A DNA stretch of 64,000 nt from Granulicella sp. L60 (lineage in GTDB: Bacteria > Acidobacteriota > Terriglobia > Terriglobales > Acidobacteriaceae): contig NZ_LMUR01000018.1 in NCBI RefSeq assembly GCF_009765825.1, forward strand, positions 1,023,704 to 1,087,703, written 5' to 3'. Numbering within the stretch: position 1 is the first letter of the stretch; the number at the start of each line of letters is the position of its first letter. Below are positions 1 to 7,997 of the stretch, piece by piece. Made by a program: the position numbers and the translations under genes. The notes below the pieces were generated by a model. The model worked only from the letters and a program-made list of their open reading frames with translations. It had not been told where the DNA came from and did no database searches.

Positions 1-737
1 ACCTCGACCGCGTCCCACACCATCCCGGCCAGCGCCACCACGGCTCCGACAACAAGGTCGAAGCCGAGCGCGCACGCGATGCACTCGCTCTCGCTGCATC
101 GGGCCGTCGCGTCTGCGTCGTCTCCTCCGGCGATCCCGGTATCTTCGCCATGGCCACCGCAGTCGTGCAGGCCATCGAAGAAGGCCCAGAAGCCTGGCGC
201 TCCATCCAACTCCGCGTTCTCCCCGGCGTCTCCGCCATGCAGGCCGCAGCCGCGCGCGCCGGAGCTCCCCTCGGCCACGACTTCTGCGTCCTCTCCCTCT
301 CCAATCGCCTCAAGCCATGGGAGATCATCACTCAGCGCATCCGAGCCGCCATGAGCGCCGATCTCGGCCTCGCCCTCTACAACCCGGTCTCCTCCGAGCG
401 CAGATGGCAGCTCGGCGAAGCCCGCGAGATCATGCTCCAATATCGTCTTCCGCAGACACCCGTCGTCCTCGGCTACAATCTCGGCAAGCCCAACGAGCGC
501 GTCGTCATCACCGATCTCGGCAGCCTCGACCCTGCAACCGTAGATATGCAGACCATCCTCCTCATCGGCTCCTCGACCACAAAGATGTTCGCCCTCGCCG
601 ATGGCCGCAAGCTCGTCTACACCCCCCGAACCTACGGCACTGCCGACTTAAAAACTGACGCCCTCACTTCAGCAGCGACAAAAGAAGGAACAAAAGAGAT
701 AGGCATGGAGATCGCAACCGGAGCCGCAACCCCGTGA
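1..737 (+). CDS. cobJ: Precorrin-3B C17-methyltransferase (CobJ/CbiH), 5' truncated
   Basis: SAM-dependent methyltransferase that methylates C17 and drives ring contraction in corrin synthesis (cytoplasm). The reading frame is open from base 3, so the start lies outside the window; 244 residues are visible. The early visible part contains RHHGSDNKVEAERARDA and then SSGDPGIFAMA, the glycine-rich SAM-binding loop of the CobJ/CbiH family; PVVLGYNLGKPNERVVI follows further on, as in family members. The last ~30 residues are a non-conserved tail. The TGA at 735-737 overlaps the GTG start of cbiD by 4 bases, so translation is probably coupled. Whether the missing N-terminus is a plain CobJ or a fusion (CobI-CobJ and CbiG-CobJ fusions are known) cannot be seen. 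Confidence 0.93.
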   Translation, partial: LDRVPHHPGQRHHGSDNKVEAERARDALALAASGRRVCVVSSGDPGIFAMATAVVQAIEEGPEAWRSIQLRVLPGVSAMQAAAARAGAPLGHDFCVLSLSNRLKPWEIITQRIRAAMSADLGLALYNPVSSERRWQLGEAREIMLQYRLPQTPVVLGYNLGKPNERVVITDLGSLDPATVDMQTILLIGSSTTKMFALADGRKLVYTPRTYGTADLKTDALTSAATKEGTKEIGMEIATGAATP

Positions 738-1822
738 CCCTCCCCACTGCCCTCCGTCGCGGATGGACCACCGGCGCCTGCGCGACGGCCGCGGCCAAGG
801 CAGCCTACACCGCCCTCCTCACCGGCAGCTTTCCGGACCCCATCCAGATCACCCTCCCCGCCGGCCGCCAGGTCTCCTTCGTCCTCGCTCAACAAACCCA
901 CGGCGACGATTACGCCACCGCCGGCATCGTAAAAGATGCAGGCGACGATCCCGACGTCACTCACGGTGCCCTCATCCTCGCCACCGTGCGCCGCGCCCAG
1001 CTCAACACCGGAGTCAGCTTCCGCGCCGGTCCCGGCGTAGGCACCGTCACCAAGCCCGGTCTCCCCCTTGCCATCGGAGAACCAGCCATCAACCCTATGC
1101 CCAGGGAGATGATGCGAACCGCCATCGCCGAGGTCGCTCATCAGCTCTCCGACACCACCGACGTCATCATCGAGATCTCCATCCCCAACGGCGAAGCCAT
1201 CGCCCTCAAGACCATGAACCCCCGCCTGGGAATCCTCGGCGGCTTATCCATCCTCGGCACCACCGGTATCGTCATCCCCTACTCCTGCGCCGCCTGGATC
1301 GCCTCTATCCACGAAGGTATTGACGTCGCCCGCGCCCTCAACCTTCCCCACATCGCTGGAGCCACCGGTTCCACCTCAGAGGCCGCCGTCGCCCACCTCT
1401 ATCAACTCAGCGAGAGCGCCCTCATCGACATGGGCGACTTCGTCGGCGGCATGCTCAAATACATCCGCACCCATCCCGTGCCGCGCGTCACCATCGCCGG
1501 AGGCTTCGCCAAGATCTCCAAGCTTGCCCAGGGCCGCCTCGATCTTCACTCAGCCCGCAGTCAGCTCAACCTCGCCGAGCTCTCCCAACTCGCCGCAACT
1601 CTCGGAGCCTCGCCCGAACTCCAACAGCAGATCCTTCACTCCAACACCGGCCTCGAGACCCTTCAGCTCGCCACCAGACAAGGCGTCCCCCTCGCCCAGG
1701 CGGTCGCTCTCCAAGCCCGCGCCGTCGCAGAGCGCGTCCTCGAAGGAACCCCCATCACCCTCGACGTCGTCATCATCGACCGCGAAGGCACCCCCATCGC
1801 CTCCGCTCCCGGCCCAGCCTGA
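734..1822 (+). CDS. cbiD: Cobalt-precorrin-5B C1-methyltransferase CbiD
   Basis: Methylates C1 of the contracted corrin ring in the anaerobic-type (early cobalt insertion) cobalamin route. The 362-residue product has the family N-terminus RGWTTGACATAAAKAA, then PKGE-type core segments such as GVGTVTKPGLPLAIGEPAIN and GILGGLSILGTTGIVIPYSC, all typical of CbiD. The GTG start (734) overlaps the cobJ stop as GTGA, a coupling arrangement repeated along this operon. Presence of CbiD rather than CobF favours the anaerobic-type pathway even though neighbours carry Cob-type names. Length matches the family (about 350-380 residues). Confidence 0.95.
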   Translation: MTLPTALRRGWTTGACATAAAKAAYTALLTGSFPDPIQITLPAGRQVSFVLAQQTHGDDYATAGIVKDAGDDPDVTHGALILATVRRAQLNTGVSFRAGPGVGTVTKPGLPLAIGEPAINPMPREMMRTAIAEVAHQLSDTTDVIIEISIPNGEAIALKTMNPRLGILGGLSILGTTGIVIPYSCAAWIASIHEGIDVARALNLPHIAGATGSTSEAAVAHLYQLSESALIDMGDFVGGMLKYIRTHPVPRVTIAGGFAKISKLAQGRLDLHSARSQLNLAELSQLAATLGASPELQQQILHSNTGLETLQLATRQGVPLAQAVALQARAVAERVLEGTPITLDVVIIDREGTPIASAPGPA

Positions 1823-1908
1823 GAGACAGTCCATCTCACATGCCACCACTTGATAAATTAGAAGAAGCCAAACCTCTCATTACACACCCTCGGAATCGCA
1901 CAGGAACT

Positions 1909-3159
1909 ATGTCCCCCATCAGCCCATGGCTATCGATCGTAGGAGTTGGTGAAGATGGTTGGGACGGTCTCACCTCCACCGCACGCCAAGCCGTCGCATC
2001 CGCTGAGGTCCTCTTCGGAGGCGCACGCCACCTCGCCCTCATACCACCCAACTCAGCGACCAGACACATCTGGCAATCCCAGATCTCTCAAAGTGTAGAT
2101 GACCTCCTCACCCACTACAGAGGCCACACTAAAGTCTGTGTCCTGGCCAGCGGCGATCCCATGTTTCATGGCATCGGCACCCTCATCACCCGCCGCCTCG
2201 ACCCCTCCGAGTACCAAGTCCTCCCGCAGCTCTCCGCCTTTACCCTCGCCTGCGCCCGCCTCGGCTGGCCCAGCTCCGACACCCCCCTCGTCTCCCTCGT
2301 CAACAGCCCCGCCGAGTCCATCGTCCGCCATCTCTACCCCGGCCAGCGCCTCGTCATCTACTCCCGCGACCGCACCACCCCCGCCGCCGCAATCGATCTT
2401 CTGCAACGCCACGGCTACAGCCGCAGCCAGGTCACCGTCTTCGACCGCATCGGAGGCCCCGCCGAAACCCGGCACGACACCATCGCCTCCTCCTTGCCCG
2501 CCAACGAGTTCGCCGACCTCAACGTCATCGCCGTCCTCTGCGTAGCCGATCCCACAGCCCATCCCCTCTCACCCATCCCGGGCCTCCACGATGACGCCTT
2601 CGACACCGACGGCCAGTTCACCAAACGAGAGGTCCGCGCCGCCACCCTCGCCCGCCTCGCACCTCTCCCCGGCCAAACCCTGTGGGACGTCGGCGCAGGC
2701 ACCGGCACCGTCGGCATCGAGTGGATGCGCGTCCATCCCTCCTGCCGCTGCATCGCCTTCGAGCAGCGTCAGGACCGCGCCGACCGCATCGCCGTCAACG
2801 CCCGCCGCCTCGGCGTACCCGGCCTGCAAGTCGTCTTAGGCTCCGCCCCAGCCATCTTCGAAGGTGCAGGTCTCAGGGGATACGACGCAAGAGATACCCC
2901 CCCGCCCGACGCAATCTTCCTCGGCGGAGGCATCACCGTACCCGGCCTCATCGAAGCCTGCTGGAGTCGTCTTCCCATCGGCGGCCGCCTCGTCGCCAAC
3001 ACCGTCACCGTCGCCGGCGAAGCCGCTCTCGCCGCCTGGCAGGCCACCCACGGCGGCGACCTCATCCGCATCGCCGTCTCCCGCGCAGCCCCCATCGGCG
3101 GCATGCTCGCATGGCGTCCCCTCAGCCCCATCACCCAACTGGCGGCAACCAAGTCATGA
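1909..3159 (+). CDS. cobL: Precorrin-6Y C5,15-methyltransferase (decarboxylating), CbiE-CbiT fusion
   Basis: Bifunctional corrin enzyme: the N-terminal CbiE-like tetrapyrrole methyltransferase (about residues 5-200; WLSIVGVGEDGWDGLT, then LASGDPMFHGIGT) and the C-terminal CbiT-like class I methyltransferase/decarboxylase (about 215-400; motif I LWDVGAGTGTVGIEWMR). The start at 1909 is preferred because the homology begins directly after it and AGGA lies just upstream; the frame is also open to an ATG at 1840, which would add 23 non-conserved residues. The stop overlaps the next start as ATGA (3156-3159). Fused CobL is typical of many bacteria, whereas separate cbiE and cbiT genes occur elsewhere. 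Confidence 0.93.
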   Translation: MSPISPWLSIVGVGEDGWDGLTSTARQAVASAEVLFGGARHLALIPPNSATRHIWQSQISQSVDDLLTHYRGHTKVCVLASGDPMFHGIGTLITRRLDPSEYQVLPQLSAFTLACARLGWPSSDTPLVSLVNSPAESIVRHLYPGQRLVIYSRDRTTPAAAIDLLQRHGYSRSQVTVFDRIGGPAETRHDTIASSLPANEFADLNVIAVLCVADPTAHPLSPIPGLHDDAFDTDGQFTKREVRAATLARLAPLPGQTLWDVGAGTGTVGIEWMRVHPSCRCIAFEQRQDRADRIAVNARRLGVPGLQVVLGSAPAIFEGAGLRGYDARDTPPPDAIFLGGGITVPGLIEACWSRLPIGGRLVANTVTVAGEAALAAWQATHGGDLIRIAVSRAAPIGGMLAWRPLSPITQLAATKS

Positions 3160-3557
3160 CCCAACAGATAGCCATCGGCATCGGAGCCTCGTCCAAAGCA
3201 GTCGCTCAAGACATCCTTACTCTCATTCAAAGCTGCATCCTCAAAGTCGATGCCGCCACAACCGCAAGCACAACCCAACACCCAACCATCCCAACAATCC
3301 TCGCCACCCTCGACCGCCGCGCCGACATCGCCTCCGTCGTAGCCTCCACGCTTGGTCTCCGCCTCGTTCTTTTTCCCGCAACTGTCCTCGCCGAAGTCCG
3401 CGGCGTCAAAACCATATCCTCCATCGCCGCCCGCACCACTGGCAGCCCCAGCATCGCTGAGGCCGCCGCCCTCGCCGCCCTGGGAGACCGCGCCCATCTC
3501 CTCCTCGAGCGTCAAACCGGCAATCAATGCACCTGCGCAATGGCGGTTCTTCCATGA
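3156..3557 (+). CDS. Stand-alone CbiG C-terminal / CobE-like domain protein
   Basis: A 133-residue protein matching only the C-terminal (CobE/CbiG_C) domain of the cobalt-precorrin-5A hydrolase family: N-terminal [17 protein letters not shown], central segment [19 protein letters not shown], and the terminal [18 protein letters not shown] that resembles the conserved end of CbiG. The start is fixed by the ATGA overlap with cobL at 3156 and its own stop overlaps cobM the same way at 3554. Full CbiG has an extra N-terminal hydrolase domain that is not here; it could be encoded elsewhere, for example fused to the cobJ start outside the window. Precise catalytic role of the isolated domain is uncertain. 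Confidence 0.8.
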   Translation: MTQQIAIGIGASSKAVAQDILTLIQSCILKVDAATTASTTQHPTIPTILATLDRRADIASVVASTLGLRLVLFPATVLAEVRGVKTISSIAARTTGSPSIAEAAALAALGDRAHLLLERQTGNQCTCAMAVLP

Positions 3558-4309
3558 CAAACATGACAGTTCACTTCATCGGAGCCGGCCCCGGAGCCAG
3601 CGACCTCCTCACCCTCCGCGGCCGCGACCTCATCCAATCCTCGCCCGTCTGTCTCTACGCCGGCTCGCTCATACCCCAGGGCATCCTCGCCCACGCGCCA
3701 CCCGGAGCCCGCATCGTCGACACCTCCGAACTCACCCTCGACCAGATCATCGAAGAGATCGTCGACGCATATAAGCGCAACCTCGACGTAGCCCGCCTCC
3801 ACTCCGGCGACCTTTCCATATGGAGCGCGCTCGCCGAACAGACCCGCCGCCTCACCGCTCTCGGCATCCCCTACGACATCACCCCCGGAGTGCCATCCTT
3901 CGCCGCCTCTGCCGCCGCTCTCGGCCAGGAGCTCACCCTCCCCGAGGTCGCCCAGACCCTCATCCTCACCCGCACCGCAACCCGCTCCACCAAGATGCCT
4001 CTCGGCGAAGACCTCATCACCCTCGGCCGCACCGGCGCTACCATGGCCATCCATCTCTCCATCCAGAACCTCGACCAGATCGTCTCTCAGCTCTCACCGC
4101 TCTACGGCCCCGACTGCCCCGTCGCGGTGGTCTACCGCGCCAGTTGGCCCGACGAAAAGATTCTCCGTAGCACCCTCGCCGAAATCAAAGAGGTCATCGC
4201 TCAATCGGGCATCGAGCGCAACGCCCTCATCTTCGTCGGCAGATCGCTGGGCCAAACCGCCTTCGGCGAAAGTTACCTCTACTCCAAAGCCCGAGACCGC
4301 ACAGAGTAA
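3554..4309 (+). CDS. cobM: Precorrin-4 C11-methyltransferase (CobM/CbiF)
   Basis: Methylates C11 of the corrin ring. The 251-residue protein opens with [20 protein letters not shown], the GAGPG SAM-binding signature of the tetrapyrrole methylase family, followed by [29 protein letters not shown] and [18 protein letters not shown], which are CobM/CbiF-specific. [15 protein letters not shown] near residue 190 is likewise conserved. Start chosen at 3554 because it forms an ATGA overlap with the previous stop. Length is normal. It is followed by an 85-base spacer filled by a REP-like element before cobK. Confidence 0.95.
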   Translation: MTNMTVHFIGAGPGASDLLTLRGRDLIQSSPVCLYAGSLIPQGILAHAPPGARIVDTSELTLDQIIEEIVDAYKRNLDVARLHSGDLSIWSALAEQTRRLTALGIPYDITPGVPSFAASAAALGQELTLPEVAQTLILTRTATRSTKMPLGEDLITLGRTGATMAIHLSIQNLDQIVSQLSPLYGPDCPVAVVYRASWPDEKILRSTLAEIKEVIAQSGIERNALIFVGRSLGQTAFGESYLYSKARDRTE

Positions 4310-4311
4310 CA

Positions 4312-4376
4312 GCGACCAACGGGAGCCGCACCCGAAGGGTATATAAATCACGAAGTGATCGCCGTCCGGGCAGGGC
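4312..4376 (+). repeat. REP-like repeat family R1, copy A
   Basis: Begins GCGACCAACGGGAGCC, continues with ACCCGAAGGGT (mini-hairpin ACCC/GGGT around GAA) and then AAATCACGAAGTGATCGCC (hairpin ATCAC/GTGAT around GAA). It fills the cobM-cobK gap. Other copies lie at 5139-5200 (inverted), 5216-5299 and 49301-49377 (inverted). Confidence 0.85.
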
Positions 4377-4394
4377 ATATCTTTCTATAAAACC

Positions 4395-5135
4395 ATGACC
4401 AAACGCATCCTCATCCTCGGAGGCACAAGCGACGCTCTCGAACTAGCCAACCACCTCTCCACGAACGAGCGCTTCCGCCTGATCTACTCCCTCGCCGGTC
4501 GAGTCGAACACCCACGCGTACCCAATCAGAGTTGCGAGATCAGAAAAGGAGGATTCGGCGGCATCGACGGCCTCGCCTCCTATCTCACCACCCATCGCAT
4601 CCAAGCCATCATCGACGCAACCCACCCCTTCGCCGCACAGATCACCCGCCACGCCGAAGTCGCCTCGCAAACCACCGGCATCCCCCTCCTTATCTACGCA
4701 AGACCACCATGGACCTCTCTCCCGCAGGACCGATGGCACGAAGTACCCAACCTCCAACACGCCGCCGCCCTCATCCCATCCCTGGGCAGACGAGTCTTCC
4801 TCGCCATAGGCCGACAGGAGGTCTCCGTCTTTGCTTACTGCACGGATGCACACTTCCTCATTCGCTCCATCGAACCACCCACCGGCCCTCTACCCCCCGA
4901 CGCCAACATCCTTCTCGCCCGCGGCCCCTTCTATCTTGACGACGAACTCACCCTTCTTCGCGACCACGCCATCGATGTGATCGTCACAAAGAACAGCGGA
5001 GGCCCCGCCACCTATCCCAAAGTAGAAGCCGCCAGAGAGATGCAGATCCCCGTCATCATGGTGCAGCGCCCACCCGCGACCTCCGCCCGGCCTGTCACCA
5101 CGATCCCCGCCGTAGAAGAGTGGCTTAAAAGCTAA
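4395..5135 (+). CDS. cobK: Precorrin-6A/cobalt-precorrin-6A reductase (CobK/CbiJ)
   Basis: NAD(P)H-dependent reductase of the corrin macrocycle. The 246-residue product starts with ILILGGTSDALELANHL, the Rossmann-type dinucleotide site of the CobK/CbiJ family, and contains IIDATHPFAAQITRHAEVA and VTKNSGGPATYPKVEAAREM, which are family hallmarks. Length is typical. It is the last gene of the corrin run and is separated from cobM by repeat R1 copy A, so it may still be cotranscribed. Its 3' end faces the EF-G2 gene across an inverted pair of R1 elements. Confidence 0.94.
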   Translation: MTKRILILGGTSDALELANHLSTNERFRLIYSLAGRVEHPRVPNQSCEIRKGGFGGIDGLASYLTTHRIQAIIDATHPFAAQITRHAEVASQTTGIPLLIYARPPWTSLPQDRWHEVPNLQHAAALIPSLGRRVFLAIGRQEVSVFAYCTDAHFLIRSIEPPTGPLPPDANILLARGPFYLDDELTLLRDHAIDVIVTKNSGGPATYPKVEAAREMQIPVIMVQRPPATSARPVTTIPAVEEWLKS

Positions 5136-5138
5136 ACG

Positions 5139-5200
5139 CCTGCGCGGCGAGCGATCACTTCGTGATTTACATGCCGCGTCGCGTAGTCCTCCCGTTGGTC
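5139..5200 (-). repeat. REP-like repeat family R1, copy B (inverted)
   Basis: Reverse-orientation copy containing GATCACTTCGTGATTT and CTCCCGTTGGTC, separated by 15 bases from the direct copy C. B and C form a head-to-head pair between the convergent cobK and EF-G2 genes, like the paired (BIME-type) arrangement of REP elements. The centre of copy B is more degenerate than in A, C and D. Confidence 0.75.
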
Positions 5201-5215
5201 AGCACAAAGATAGAA

Positions 5216-5299
5216 GCGACCAACGGGAGCCGCACCCGAAGGCGTATATAAATCACGAAGTGATCGCCCGCCCGCGCAGGGCGACCGGCCGTCAGGCCC
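5216..5299 (+). repeat. REP-like repeat family R1, copy C
   Basis: GCGACCAACGGGAGCC, then ACCCGAAGGCGT, then AAATCACGAAGTGATCGCC, and a GC-rich end GCCCGCGCAGGGCGACCGG that is also found, inverted, in the copy at 49301-49377. It ends just before the EF-G2 stop codon and could serve as a two-way transcript end. Confidence 0.85.
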
Positions 5300-5304
5300 T
5301 ATCT

Positions 5305-7446
5305 CTATTCCTCATCCAAATCATGCACCGGCTGCTTCGCCGAAGCCAAAATCTTCTCCGTCAACATCGGCGGCACCAAATCATAGTGCCCCATCTCCAT
5401 CCTGAAGCTCCCCCGCCCCTGCGTCATCGACGTCAGGGTCGTGCTGTAGCTCAACATCTCAGCCATCGGCACCTCCGCACGCACCATCGTCCCCGCGCCT
5501 CCGCTCTCCATCCCCAGCACCCTCCCACGCCGTCCCGTGAGGTCCCCAATCAGCGCCCCCGCAAACTCATCCGGAGCCTCCACATCAACGCGCATTACCG
5601 GCTCCAATAACGCGGGCCTCGCCTGCTCCATGCACTTCCGAAATGCCAGCCGCGCCGCCATCTTGAACGACATCTCACTCGAGTCCACCTCGTGAAAACT
5701 GCCGTCGAACACCGTCACCTTGATATCGACCACCGGAAAACCTGCCAGAAATCCACGCGCCGCACACTCATGCACACCCTTCTCCACTGCAGGCACATAC
5801 TGCCGCGGAATCGCACCGCCAAAGATATCGTTGGCAAACACCACCCCACTCCCGCGCGGCAGCGGCTCAATGCGCAGCCTGCAATCGCCGAACTGCCCAT
5901 GCCCCCCGGTCTGCTTCTTATGTTTCCCCTGCGCCTCCGCTCGCGCCCGAATCGTCTCCCGATACGGAACCTTCGGCGCTCGCAGGATCACATCCGTGTG
6001 ATACCGCCGCTTCAACTTCGACACCGTCGATTCAATATGCAATTGCCCCGCCCCCGCCACCAGAAACTCGCTCGTCTGCGGATCGCGAAAGAAGCGCAGC
6101 ATCGGATCGTCTTCCATCAATTTGTGCAGCGCAGGCGCAAGCTTATCCTCATCCGCTCTCGACCTCGGTTCAATCGCATACGTCATCGCCGGCTCCGGCA
6201 TCACCGCCGGCTCCAGAAAGATCTCATGCGCCTTGTCCCCCAGCGTGTCCCCAGTCAGCGTCACCCGCAGCTTCGCCACCGCCCCCAGATCGCCCGCATG
6301 CAACTCCTGCACCTCCACCGCTTTTCGCCCCTGCATGATGCACAGATGCGCCAGCCGCTCCGGCTCATGACGCGTAAAGTTCTGCACCACCGTATCCGTC
6401 TTCATGGACCCTCCCACCACCTTGAAGAACGAGATCTTCCCTGTAAACGGATCCGTCATCGTCTTGTACACATACAGCGCCAGCGGCTCGCCATCCTCCA
6501 CCCGCCGCATCACAATCTCCTCCTGCCCCACATCATGAAGAACACCATTTCCTTGCATCATCGCTCGCGCCGCCAAAGGCTCTCGCTCCGTCGGAGCAGG
6601 CGCATACACTTTCAGAAAGTCCAGCAGATGATCCGTCCCCACATTCTTCAGTCCGCTCGCATACAGCACCGGAAAGATCCGATCCTCCCGAATCGCCTCA
6701 TGCAGCGCCGTCACCAGATGAGCCTCGGGAATTGTTCCGTCCCGGAAGAACTCCTCCATCAACTCATCCTTCCCCTCCGCCACCAGCTCCACCAAAGCCT
6801 CGTGCGCCTCCTTCGCATCCGCCATCACCGTCGCCGGAATCTTCCCCACCTCCCCATGCCCATCCCCATCCGGCTTATATAAAAACGCGTTCATCGTCAC
6901 CAGATCCACCACCCCATGAAACCCAAGCTCATCCACAATCGGAAGCTGCACCGGCACTACCTGCCGCCCCCACCGCTCCTGCATCAGCTCGATCATCCTC
7001 CTCCGACCCAGCCTGCTATCCGCCTTCGCATGATCTACCTGGTTCACCACCAACACCCGCGGCAACCCCACCTCAGCCGCATAGTTCCACACCCTGTCCG
7101 TCACCGCCTCAGCGCCAATCTGCGCATTCACCACCACCAGCGCCGCCTCCACCGGCAGCATCGCCGCCCTCGCCTCATGCAGAAACATATGAAACCCCGG
7201 CGTATCCACTAGGTTGATCTTCACCCCGCTCCACTCCGCAAACGCCACCGCGTTACACATCGTTGTCCTGCGCGCCACCTCCTCCTCGTCATAAGCGGTC
7301 ACTGCCGAACCATCCTCCACCCGCCCTCGCGCAGGCGTCATCTTCGCCGCGTGCAGCAGCGCCGAAATCAATGTCGTCTTCCCGCTATGCGCCTGACCCA
7401 CCACCGCAACATTGCGGACATCGCTTCCCATATAGGTCTTCATCAT
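5305..7446 (-). CDS. EF-G-like translational GTPase, EF-G2 type
   Basis: A 713-residue paralogue of elongation factor G. Start chosen at 7446 (or the adjacent ATG 7443) because AGGAG sits a few bases upstream and homology begins there; the frame continues open to 7617. G1 is GQAHSGKTTL, G4 is NQVD, and the later domains II-V are present (GHGQFGDCRLRIEPL in domain IV, DLTGRRGRVLGME in domain V). G3 is DTPGF, where canonical EF-G has DTPGH: the histidine that supports GTP hydrolysis is replaced. Members of the EF-G2 class commonly diverge here. The gene stands alone, divergent from receptor 1 and convergent with cobK. Ribosomal role is inferred; a tetracycline-protection role is less likely on this sequence. 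Confidence 0.85.
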   Translation of the reverse strand: MMKTYMGSDVRNVAVVGQAHSGKTTLISALLHAAKMTPARGRVEDGSAVTAYDEEEVARRTTMCNAVAFAEWSGVKINLVDTPGFHMFLHEARAAMLPVEAALVVVNAQIGAEAVTDRVWNYAAEVGLPRVLVVNQVDHAKADSRLGRRRMIELMQERWGRQVVPVQLPIVDELGFHGVVDLVTMNAFLYKPDGDGHGEVGKIPATVMADAKEAHEALVELVAEGKDELMEEFFRDGTIPEAHLVTALHEAIREDRIFPVLYASGLKNVGTDHLLDFLKVYAPAPTEREPLAARAMMQGNGVLHDVGQEEIVMRRVEDGEPLALYVYKTMTDPFTGKISFFKVVGGSMKTDTVVQNFTRHEPERLAHLCIMQGRKAVEVQELHAGDLGAVAKLRVTLTGDTLGDKAHEIFLEPAVMPEPAMTYAIEPRSRADEDKLAPALHKLMEDDPMLRFFRDPQTSEFLVAGAGQLHIESTVSKLKRRYHTDVILRAPKVPYRETIRARAEAQGKHKKQTGGHGQFGDCRLRIEPLPRGSGVVFANDIFGGAIPRQYVPAVEKGVHECAARGFLAGFPVVDIKVTVFDGSFHEVDSSEMSFKMAARLAFRKCMEQARPALLEPVMRVDVEAPDEFAGALIGDLTGRRGRVLGMESGGAGTMVRAEVPMAEMLSYSTTLTSMTQGRGSFRMEMGHYDLVPPMLTEKILASAKQPVHDLDEE

Positions 7447-7462
7447 CAGCTCCTCTTTCCAC

Positions 7463-7478
7463 CTCGGCACGTACCGAG
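7463..7478. promoter_or_regulatory. Near-palindrome upstream of the EF-G2 gene
   Basis: CTCGGCACGTACCGAG is an inverted repeat with a single mismatched pair, located 17 bases before the EF-G2 start. It could be an operator or a leader hairpin; no partner regulator is identified. Confidence 0.25.
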
Positions 7479-7997
7479 ATGACAGCGAACTATTAGTGCC
7501 TATAGCTGTTACGAATAGAAATCCGTGGGAATGCAGTGCGTCATCCGACCGCCCCATTCCTCTGCCATACCCTCGCGCATCGCAGCGACGGAGGCATCCA
7601 CATTCGAAGCGCATCAAAGGCGCTCGCCCGGGAAAGCACGGATGCTACCACAAACAACCCAGACTTTTCGCCCCACTCTCCCGGCCATCTTGCACAAACC
7701 GAACCCCGCATCGACACGCAACCGCAGTCCCACCCGCACATAACCAAATCCCCCAGGGCATCACGTTCACGCCCCGAGGCATCAAAGTGTATTAGAGCAA
7801 TAGAGCTATCTCTCGCGGAGGTCACGAGAATCCGGGATGCTGCGAGCATCACCAATACGCGCACTGCCAAGTCCGCGCTGCAAAACCGCCTGAATCAAAT
7901 TCGTCGCCCGACGATCTCCCCACAGGCCGATCCACAAGTGTACGAACGATCAAACGCAAAGCCCTCATCGTCCCTGCTTCGAAAGGATCCTCCCAGC
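7479..7997. other. Divergent intergenic region
   Basis: About 520 bases between the start of the EF-G2 gene (minus) and receptor 1 (plus). Open frames cross it, but their translations are rich in Arg/Pro/Ser, lack a ribosome site and look like composition artefacts. It presumably holds the two outward promoters; I could not identify convincing -35/-10 pairs. Confidence 0.5.

Noticed and set aside
5692-6882. Plus-strand open frame (396 codons) opposite EF-G2
   Set aside because: His/Arg-rich shadow of the translational GTPase gene.
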